NCBI GenBank assembly: GCA_902489575.1
Contig: CABUAQ010000092.1
Coordinates: 1-7,359, forward strand
Reading direction: 5' to 3'
DNA length: 7,359 nucleotides
DNA from: an uncultured bacterium
GTDB taxonomy: Bacteria; Cyanobacteriota; Vampirovibrionia; Gastranaerophilales; Gastranaerophilaceae
This document shows positions 1-5,701 of this stretch, in pieces. The notes under the pieces are model-generated. The model made no database searches. It was not told where the DNA came from and saw nothing but the letters and a program-made list of their open reading frames with translations. Position numbers and translations under genes: made by a program. Position 1 is the stretch's first letter. Each line of letters begins with the position of its first letter.

Positions 1-2018
1 TTTATAGCTTTTTAAAAAATATTGAATTTATTTTAAAATTATTTGATAAAGATGTAACATTGTCGGCTTCAAAGGCTGTAAGTACCCAGAAATCATTACT
101 AAATTCCACATCACAATCTGCTAACGGACAGTTAGGTTTGTTTGCTCAAGCTGTTCAATCAGAAGTTAATAAACAAGATTTAAATTATGTATCAAAAATT
201 ATTACTGATACTGAAGACTTTGAACAGATGGTCAAAGAATTATCAAACTGCAAGCTTATATCATTACGTTCCTTTGCTCAGGTAAAAAATGCTGTAAGTG
301 TTAAATTGTATGGGATTGCACTGGGGGTTAATGAAGACTTCAAATACGCTGATAATGCTATAAAAATTGGCGCCTCGCAAGCATTAACAACCGCGTATTA
401 CATCCCTCTATTGCATAATATTGAAAAACAATTGGATCTTAACTTCATATCAGACGGATTGAAGGAATTACTTGAAAATTCAGAAGTTAAAAAGATAACT
501 CATGATGTTAAATTTGAGGATTGTGTGTTTAAGTCTATCGGAATAGAGTTAGGTGGTGTCGTATTTGATACGATGCTTGCATGTTATATTAAAGATTCGA
601 ATGCTAATTCTGCATTTGATATACAATGTATGGAGCAGATAAACCATATTTTACCAACAGTAGTGTCAGATTCAAAAAGCAATTCAATTACTGATAATTC
701 AATTCAAGTTGTGAAAGATTATTCCGGTGATGTTATTTCAAGCTTATTTGCCCTTTGCGGATACTGGGTTCGTGCATTGGATGATAAGGAGTGCAAAATA
801 CTTGCTGATATTGAAATTCCGCTTGCTCATGTTCTAGCTCAGATGGAATATACCGGTGTGAGTGTTGATGTCTCGTATTTAAATAAGTTAACTGATGAAT
901 TTAACAGACAAATATCCCAAATTGAAATGAAAGTTTATGATTTAGCAGGAGAGGTATTTAATATAAATTCTCCTAAGCAGGTTGGAAATATATTATTTGA
1001 CAAATTGCAGTTGAAATCTTCCAAAAAACGTGGTAAATCTAAAAATTCGACGAGTGCTGAAGTTCTTAATGCACTGGCAGAGGAATATGAAATAGTAAGA
1101 TTAATTCTGGAATTTCGAAAATACGCAAAATTAAAGTCAACTTATACAGAATCGCTTCCGGCTCTGATTGATACTAAGGATAATAGAATACATACAACAT
1201 ATAATCAAACTGTGACAACAACAGGGAGATTGTCGTCTTCAAATCCTAACTTACAGAATATTCCAATAAGAACACCTGAGGGTAATAAAATCCGTCAAGC
1301 TTTTATTCCAAAGGATAAAAAGAATTATTTGATATTATCTGCTGATTATTCCCAGATTGAATTGAGGATTTTAGCGCATGTGTCGGGGGATGTTAATTTA
1401 ATAAACGCATTTAAATCGGGAGTTGATGTACATACTTTAACCGCATCCAGAGTATTTGAAGTTCCAATAGAAGAAGTAACCAAACAAATGCGTTATAAGG
1501 CAAAGGCAGTCAATTTTGGCATAGTCTACGGGCAGAGCAAATATGGGTTAGCAAAAGCGCTGGGGATTAAAGCTGATGAAGCCGAGACATTTATTGCTAA
1601 GTATTTTGAAACCTATCCCGGAATAAAGGAATATATGTCTAATATGGTGATGCAAGTTGAAAACCGTGGCTACGTTGAAACTATTTTCGGACGACGCAGG
1701 TATTTGGAAGCTGAAATAAACAGTCCCAATGCAATGATAAGAGAATTTGCAAAGCGGGCGGCTATAAATCAGCCGATGCAAGGTTCAGCCTCAGATTTAA
1801 TAAAGCTTGCAATGATTGATTTTTCTTCTAAACTAAGGAAAATGGATTTAAATTCGAAAATGATAATTCAGGTTCATGATGAACTTGTTGTAGAGGCTGA
1901 AAAAAAAGAACTTGATATAGTTAAAAAAGTTATTCTTGACTCAATGGAGCTTGGACAGCCATTAAAGGTACCATTGGTAGTAGATATTAATGTAGGTGAA
2001 TCATGGAAAGAGTTATAA
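1..2018 (+). CDS. polA: DNA polymerase I, 5'-truncated by window edge
   Basis: Replicative gap-filling and repair polymerase. The frame is open to base 3, and the codons before the TTG at 60 encode a stretch (YSFLKNIEFILKLF) resembling the end of the 5'-nuclease domain (Taq RAFLERLEFGSLLHEF). The true start therefore lies outside the window and TTG 60 is not a start; no Shine-Dalgarno precedes it. Counting TTG as residue 1: linker about 1-45 with a QLGLF motif at 24-28; degenerate 3'-5' exonuclease fold about 45-240; polymerase domain about 245-652. Polymerase motifs are intact: TTTGRLSSSNPNLQNIPIR (386-404), motif A SADYSQIELR with Asp429, motif B R478/K482/F486/Y490 in the O-helix, and motif C QVHDE with Asp607. 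Phe486 matches E. coli Phe762, typical of enzymes that discriminate against dideoxynucleotides. The acidic exonuclease residues of E. coli Pol I (D355, E357, D501) appear to be missing, so proofreading is probably absent. Overlaps the next gene by 16 bases. Confidence 0.97.
   Translation, partial: YSFLKNIEFILKLFDKDVTLSASKAVSTQKSLLNSTSQSANGQLGLFAQAVQSEVNKQDLNYVSKIITDTEDFEQMVKELSNCKLISLRSFAQVKNAVSVKLYGIALGVNEDFKYADNAIKIGASQALTTAYYIPLLHNIEKQLDLNFISDGLKELLENSEVKKITHDVKFEDCVFKSIGIELGGVVFDTMLACYIKDSNANSAFDIQCMEQINHILPTVVSDSKSNSITDNSIQVVKDYSGDVISSLFALCGYWVRALDDKECKILADIEIPLAHVLAQMEYTGVSVDVSYLNKLTDEFNRQISQIEMKVYDLAGEVFNINSPKQVGNILFDKLQLKSSKKRGKSKNSTSAEVLNALAEEYEIVRLILEFRKYAKLKSTYTESLPALIDTKDNRIHTTYNQTVTTTGRLSSSNPNLQNIPIRTPEGNKIRQAFIPKDKKNYLILSADYSQIELRILAHVSGDVNLINAFKSGVDVHTLTASRVFEVPIEEVTKQMRYKAKAVNFGIVYGQSKYGLAKALGIKADEAETFIAKYFETYPGIKEYMSNMVMQVENRGYVETIFGRRRYLEAEINSPNAMIREFAKRAAINQPMQGSASDLIKLAMIDFSSKLRKMDLNSKMIIQVHDELVVEAEKKELDIVKKVILDSMELGQPLKVPLVVDINVGESWKEL
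1994..1999 (+). promoter_or_regulatory. Ribosome binding site inside the polA 3' end
   Basis: AGGTGA lies three bases before the ATG at 2003 and within the last polA codons. It resembles the 3' half of the AGGAGGTGA Shine-Dalgarno consensus, though the spacing is short. It supports ATG 2003 as a genuine start and suggests translational coupling with polA. Confidence 0.5.
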
Positions 2019-2428
2019 AATTTTTGTTATGTATTTTAATGCTGTTGTTGTCCTCATATGTGCCTGTTTATTCCGCAGGTGAACAGTTGAGCCTGAGTAC
2101 GCTTATTACGGCCCAAAATGTCTCATATGAGAACTGTACAAAGGTTTTTAATACCGATAATGTATCATTATTTCATTTAACCCTTGCGGCTATTAATGCA
2201 AACAGGTTTACTGTAGATGAAGTTCAATCTAAGAATGGATACATTTTGTTTACTGCTGTAAATAAACAATTCTTGGCTATGGTTTCAAATGTCAATACAA
2301 ATCAAGGAATACTGAGAATTACGCCGGCTGATGGCAATTATTTTTTTCAACCGGGAATTGTATTAAATATCTTTAAATATATTGAAGTTAATCTTAGCAA
2401 AAAACCTGAATTTATTAATTTAAACTAG
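2003..2428 (+). CDS. Small exported protein of unknown function
   Basis: 141 residues; I do not recognise the family. The N-terminus is a classic Sec signal peptide: short charged region (MERVIK), a hydrophobic core about residues 7-16 (FLLCILMLLL), and a likely signal peptidase I site near residues 22-25 (VYSA). There is no lipobox cysteine and no second membrane segment, so a mature protein of about 116 residues would be periplasmic or secreted. The mature part alternates short hydrophobic and polar stretches (for example NGYILFTAV, QFLAMVSNV, GILRITPA), suggesting a small beta-rich domain, and ends with an amphipathic FKYIEV stretch. One mature cysteine (45) rules out an internal disulfide. 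The gene starts inside the polA 3' end, 16 bases before its stop and in another frame, behind an AGGTGA site, so it is probably co-transcribed and coupled with polA. Its stop overlaps that of convergent tlyA. Confidence 0.85.
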   Translation: MERVIKFLLCILMLLLSSYVPVYSAGEQLSLSTLITAQNVSYENCTKVFNTDNVSLFHLTLAAINANRFTVDEVQSKNGYILFTAVNKQFLAMVSNVNTNQGILRITPADGNYFFQPGIVLNIFKYIEVNLSKKPEFINLN

Positions 2429-3240
2429 TTGTTAAGTGTTTGAAATGCTGATGAAACAATTTCTTTAATATTATACTTATTTTCAACCATTTCTGTTGTA
2501 ATCCATATCAGGTATTCAATGTTACCTGCGGGACCTTTTATTGAGGAGAAAGTCAGTCCTTTTATTGAATAATTAAGTGCCTGCGCACAGTTTATAACAT
2601 TTTGTATTACTTCACAATGTGTTTCGGGATTTTTTACAACCCCGCCTTTTTCCACTTTATCTTTTCCGGCTTCAAACTGAGGTTTTATCAGACAGATCAT
2701 TTCATGAAACTGTGGATTTAGAAGTTTTTTAAGATTTTCTAAAACTTTTGTAAGTGATATAAATGATAAATCGCTTACCAGCAGATCAGCAGGAACATCC
2801 GTATCTGAATATATGTCAGAATATGAACATATTTTAAGGTTAGTTTTTTCAATAGGTTTAACCCTGTTATCAGAGCGGATTTTCCAATCGAGCTGTCCGT
2901 ATCCAACGTCAACTGCATAAACAAATTTTGCATTATTTTGAAGCAGACAATCTGTAAAACCGCCGGTAGAAGCTCCGGCATCAAAACATACACGATTTTC
3001 TATTACCGGTTTAAATGTATCTATAGCTTTTTTTAGCTTAAATCCGCCACGTGAAACATACGGCATTGATTTAACTTCAATATCATATTCTTTATTCAGA
3101 TTAATTTGATAACCCGCTTTTGTTATATACTCATCATTAATTTTAACATTACCTGCAAGAATAGCAGAGGCAGCCTTACTCTTTGTTTCAAAATAACCTA
3201 AATCTGTTAGATACTTGTCAAATCTTTCCTTATTCTGCAT
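2425..3240 (-). CDS. tlyA: TlyA family rRNA 2'-O-methyltransferase
   Basis: S-adenosylmethionine-dependent methyltransferase; characterised TlyA enzymes methylate the 2'-O of cytidines in 16S and/or 23S rRNA. From ATG 3240 it is 271 residues, normal for the family. An S4 RNA-binding domain covers about 3-60 (RFDKYL...NVKIND), followed by YVSRGGFKL (61-69) and an FtsJ-like Rossmann domain with the SAM loop FDAGASTGGFTD (86-97), AVDVGYGQLDWK (109-120), LIKPQFEAG (184-192) and GPAGNIEYL (236-244). K68, D157, K186 and E242 line up by eye with the K-D-K-E tetrad described for mycobacterial TlyA. An in-frame ATG at 3264 would add eight residues, but it has no ribosome site, whereas ATG 3240 has AAAGGA (3253-3258) upstream and begins at the usual family position. 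It overlaps tatD by 11 bases, so the two are probably one operon. Some homologues are called haemolysins; the rRNA role is better supported. Confidence 0.93.
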   Translation of the reverse strand: MQNKERFDKYLTDLGYFETKSKAASAILAGNVKINDEYITKAGYQINLNKEYDIEVKSMPYVSRGGFKLKKAIDTFKPVIENRVCFDAGASTGGFTDCLLQNNAKFVYAVDVGYGQLDWKIRSDNRVKPIEKTNLKICSYSDIYSDTDVPADLLVSDLSFISLTKVLENLKKLLNPQFHEMICLIKPQFEAGKDKVEKGGVVKNPETHCEVIQNVINCAQALNYSIKGLTFSSIKGPAGNIEYLIWITTEMVENKYNIKEIVSSAFQTLNN

Positions 3241-4006
3241 TGAAATTAAAAATCCTTTCAGCATTTTGTGTTGTAGCTTTTGCTATTGCATCAATTGTAG
3301 TATTCCTGAGCTCAGCAATGGCTTGGGCAACAAATTTTACATACATGGGCTGGTTTTCTTCTCCCCTGTGGGGTGCCGGTGACAGGTAAGGGTCATCTGT
3401 TTCAAGCAAAAGATATTCCAGTGGAATATGTTCTGCAACTGACTTTGCATTTTTGGCATTTTTAAAAGTTACAACCCCGCCAAGAGCAATATATATTCCC
3501 TCTTTGATACATTCTCTTGCAAATTCTAAACTCCCGGAATAACAATGTAAAATTGCGGTTGAATTTTTATTATATTTTTTTAGAATATGAAGAGTATCTG
3601 AATAAGCATCGCGACAGTGAATATTCAATGGTAAATTCATTTGATTAGCAAAGTCAATTTGTTTTATAAAAACATCTTTCTGAAGTTCCTTGAAAGACTT
3701 ATCCCAGTAGTAATCAAGGCCAATTTCGCCAATACCTATAATTTTCCTATTGTTTTTAATGATATTTTCCATATCGGAAAGCGTTTTATCTGAAAAAGTT
3801 TTAACCTCCTGCGGATAAATTCCGGTATAACCATATACATCATCGTACTTTTGAATAAATTTATCTACCTCAAAAATGTCTTCAACGGTACTTGAAGGAA
3901 TAACTGTAACAATTCTTTCATTGAAAGCATTTTGCATTGCTTCATCAATATTTGTTTGTTTAAGCAAATTTGCGTGAGAGTGAGTGTTTATTATATAAGC
4001 ATCCAT
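3230..4006 (-). CDS. tatD: TatD family metal-dependent hydrolase (DNase)
   Basis: 258 residues, full family length, amidohydrolase TIM-barrel fold. TatD proteins are cytoplasmic divalent-metal nucleases acting on DNA 3' ends; the Tat export link is historical. Metal ligands are visible: the THSH motif with His9 and His11, Glu94 in GEIGLDYY, His130 in NIHCRD, His154 in LHCYSG, and Asp204 in LLETDDPYLSPAPHRG, the family signature. One deviation is residues 62-66, which read GIYPQ where most members have GIHPH. It is the first gene of a leftward pair; its last codons contain the tlyA start. An extended -10 promoter sits exactly upstream of the ATG, and no Shine-Dalgarno is visible, as expected for a leaderless message. 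Paralogues of this family (YcfH, YjjV) cannot be separated by eye, so the exact subfamily is open. Confidence 0.93.
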   Translation of the reverse strand: MDAYIINTHSHANLLKQTNIDEAMQNAFNERIVTVIPSSTVEDIFEVDKFIQKYDDVYGYTGIYPQEVKTFSDKTLSDMENIIKNNRKIIGIGEIGLDYYWDKSFKELQKDVFIKQIDFANQMNLPLNIHCRDAYSDTLHILKKYNKNSTAILHCYSGSLEFARECIKEGIYIALGGVVTFKNAKNAKSVAEHIPLEYLLLETDDPYLSPAPHRGEENQPMYVKFVAQAIAELRNTTIDAIAKATTQNAERIFNFNAE

Positions 4007-4012
4007 ATTCTG

Positions 4013-4021
4013 ATTATATCA
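4013..4021 (-). promoter_or_regulatory. Extended -10 promoter of tatD-tlyA, probably leaderless
   Basis: On the minus strand these bases read TGATATAAT, a perfect TGnTATAAT extended -10. The six bases CAGAAT separate it from the ATG, so the expected +1 coincides with the A of the tatD start codon (4006). No good -35 box is seen at 16-18 bases, which extended -10 promoters can tolerate. No Shine-Dalgarno occurs before the ATG. Confidence 0.6.
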
Positions 4022-4069
4022 CAAGTGAATTTATAAATTTTTAAAATATAATAGATCCTTTAGTTTAAA

Positions 4070-4082
4070 ATTTGTAACAAAT
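4070..4082. promoter_or_regulatory. 13-bp perfect palindrome in the divergent promoter region
   Basis: ATTTGTAACAAAT is a perfect inverted repeat of 6 bp around a central A. It lies between the leftward tatD promoter and the rightward TATAAT at 4102, roughly 20 bases upstream of the latter, so it would overlap the -35 region. It could be an operator for the rightward transcript. The sequence is AT-rich and the repeat short, so chance is a real alternative; I do not match it to a known regulator. Confidence 0.25.
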
Positions 4083-4101
4083 AATCCAAAATATTAAAGT
4101 T

Positions 4102-4107
4102 TATAAT
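4102..4107 (+). promoter_or_regulatory. Candidate -10 box for the 46-codon ORF and the CoA-disulfide-reductase-like gene
   Basis: A perfect TATAAT facing right, about 54 bases before the ATG at 4161. No convincing -35 hexamer occurs at 16-18 bases. Such hexamers are common in AT-rich DNA, so this is only the best candidate; the weaker pair TTGAAT (4109-4114) with TAATAG (4131-4136) is another. Confidence 0.35.
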
Positions 4108-4160
4108 ATTGAATGCCGTAATCATGCTTGTAATAGATAAAACGGGGTGTGTATTAAACC

Positions 4161-4301
4161 ATGTACGAAGATCTACTTAGAAAGCAAATTATTGTAGAGT
4201 TAAAGAATTTAATCAAGAAGGCAGAAACAATTGAAGAGGATAAAGACACTTATTGTGAATTCATGAAGGGTATGATTTTAAATACATATAGTGTTAATTA
4301 G
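4161..4301 (+). CDS. Putative 46-residue protein of unknown function
   Basis: ATG at 4161 and TAG at 4299-4301 enclose 46 codons. I do not recognise the product. It is highly charged (9 acidic, 7 basic residues), with no signal peptide or membrane segment. Residues 2-22 (YEDLLRKQI...KKAE) show leucines, isoleucines and valine spaced as in an amphipathic helix, followed by an acidic EEDKD turn and a possible second helix (CEFMKGMIL), so a helical hairpin is plausible. It fills most of an otherwise empty gap and lies 46 bases before the CoA-disulfide-reductase-like gene on the same strand, so both may share a transcript. A GGGGTG at 4144-4149, 11 bases before the ATG, is a weak ribosome site. 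It could be a real small protein, a leader peptide, or a chance ORF. Confidence 0.5.
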   Translation: MYEDLLRKQIIVELKNLIKKAETIEEDKDTYCEFMKGMILNTYSVN

Positions 4302-4347
4302 ACGATTGTGTAATGTAATTTCCGGCAAAACAACTTAGATTGGAACT

Positions 4348-5700
4348 ATGAATATAGTAATAATCGGCGGTGTTGCCGCAGGAGCAAAAGCAGCATCGAA
4401 AATTAAACGTTTACTCCCCGGTGCAAGGGTAACAATCTATACAGATGATACCCATGTTTCATACTCTTCTTGCGGACTACCATATTATATTGAAGGAAAC
4501 TTTGATAATTACAGATCGTTGTTAGTTCGTTCAGTTGAAGAGTTCAAAGATCTTGGTATTGATGTATTTTTAGAGTCGCGGGTGACAAAAATTCTTATTC
4601 CGCAGCATCAAGTTCTTGTATGCAAAAATAAAGATGCGTATTTAGCCGAATACGATAAATTAATTATTGCAACAGGTGCACGGCCATTTATACCTACAAT
4701 AGAGGGAAATAAAGGCAGGTTCAATAACGTTTTTACGGTCCGAAAAATTGAAGATGGTATAAAAATTAGGGAGAAAATGTACCAATCACAGCACGCAACG
4801 GTAATTGGCAGCGGCTATATAGGAATGGAACTTCTTGAGGCGTTTGTAAATAACGGTCTTAATGTCACGGTTATTGAAAAAAACGAAAGGATTATTTCTG
4901 TATTTGATGACGATATGTCCGACCTGATAAAAGAGCGTATTGAATCCAGCGGACAGGGTAAATTTGAATTTTTAACAGGAGAAATTGTTTCTGAATTTTT
5001 AGGTACAAATTCGGTAGAGGTAGTGAAAACTCTTTCCGGTAAAGAAATAAGAACAGATATGGTAGTAATTTGTGCCGGTGTTGTTCCAAATGTAGAGATA
5101 GCAAAAGATGCGGGAATTGCCATCGGAAAAACCGGAGCTATAAAGGTTAATACTTTAATGCAAACCTCAATCGAAAATATTTATGCCTGTGGGGATTGTG
5201 TTGAAAAACGTCATTTAGTCAGCGGTAAAAATGTTTGGATACCACTAGGCTCAACCGCAAATAAAGAAGGGCGATGTGCTGCAATGAATGCAGCAGGTGA
5301 ATTTGAGCAATTTGATGGAGTTTTGGGTTCAGCAGTGTCAAGATGCTTAAATACTACAATGTCTATGACAGGTTTAACAGAAAAAGAAGCAATAGCAGTA
5401 GGTTTTAACCCTGTGTCTGTAAGAGTTGATAAAACAGACAAAGTAGGTTATATGCCAGAAGTAGGAGATATTACTTTAAAGGTTGTTGCTGACAAGGTCA
5501 CAGGCATGCTTCTTGGCGCACAGGCTATAGGCTCAATTGGAGCAGATAAGCGTATCAATTCTCTAACTTCAGCCCTCCTTGCACATATGACGGTAGATGA
5601 ATATAGCAAAAATGATTTGACTTATTCCCCGCCATATTCACCAACAATTGATCCATTAATAAATGCAATGATGGTTTTGCGTAATAAAATCAAGGGATAG
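4348..5700 (+). CDS. CoA-disulfide reductase-like FAD/NAD(P)H flavoprotein
   Basis: 450 residues, a complete member of the pyridine nucleotide-disulfide oxidoreductase family, CoA-disulfide reductase/NADH oxidase/polysulfide reductase branch. The FAD-binding N-terminus is IGGVAAGAKAASKIKR (6-21). A single redox cysteine, Cys42 in YSSCGLPYYI, sits where Staphylococcus aureus CoA-disulfide reductase has Cys43; the CGLPY context favours CoA-disulfide reductase over water-forming NADH oxidases. Further motifs are IIATGARP (106-113), the NAD(P)H loop IGSGYIGMELLEA (153-165), IYACGDCVE (278-286, second FAD contact) and a C-terminal dimerisation domain with SPPYSPTIDPL (427-437), the usual CoA-disulfide reductase ending. 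No rhodanese domain is fused. The likely role is reduction of CoA disulfide, persulfide or polysulfide in the cytoplasm, for thiol redox balance or oxygen/sulfur stress. The ribosome site is weak (TTGGAA just before ATG 4348). The exact substrate cannot be told from sequence. Confidence 0.85.
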   Translation: MNIVIIGGVAAGAKAASKIKRLLPGARVTIYTDDTHVSYSSCGLPYYIEGNFDNYRSLLVRSVEEFKDLGIDVFLESRVTKILIPQHQVLVCKNKDAYLAEYDKLIIATGARPFIPTIEGNKGRFNNVFTVRKIEDGIKIREKMYQSQHATVIGSGYIGMELLEAFVNNGLNVTVIEKNERIISVFDDDMSDLIKERIESSGQGKFEFLTGEIVSEFLGTNSVEVVKTLSGKEIRTDMVVICAGVVPNVEIAKDAGIAIGKTGAIKVNTLMQTSIENIYACGDCVEKRHLVSGKNVWIPLGSTANKEGRCAAMNAAGEFEQFDGVLGSAVSRCLNTTMSMTGLTEKEAIAVGFNPVSVRVDKTDKVGYMPEVGDITLKVVADKVTGMLLGAQAIGSIGADKRINSLTSALLAHMTVDEYSKNDLTYSPPYSPTIDPLINAMMVLRNKIKG

Positions 5701-5701
5701 A

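Noticed and set aside
1548..1781. 77-codon ORF on the minus strand inside polA
   Set aside because: It lies entirely opposite the conserved polymerase domain, and its composition matches an antisense shadow with no recognisable motif.
3240..3264. Longer tlyA start at ATG 3264
   Set aside because: No ribosome site precedes it, and the eight extra residues precede the usual family start. The ATG at 3240 has AAAGGA upstream.
3183..3389. 68-codon plus-strand ORF across the tlyA/tatD junction, with a hydrophobic stretch
   Set aside because: It is antisense to two well-supported conserved genes. The hydrophobic stretch comes from reading their codons backwards, and no ribosome site precedes it.
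4028..4039. AATTTATAAATT, a perfect 12-bp palindrome upstream of tatD
   Set aside because: Made only of A and T in a very AT-rich spacer, so easily expected by chance; not counted as an operator.
4815..5123. Overlapping minus-strand ORFs within the flavoprotein gene
   Set aside because: Shadows of the NAD(P)H-binding domain coding sequence, with no independent support.
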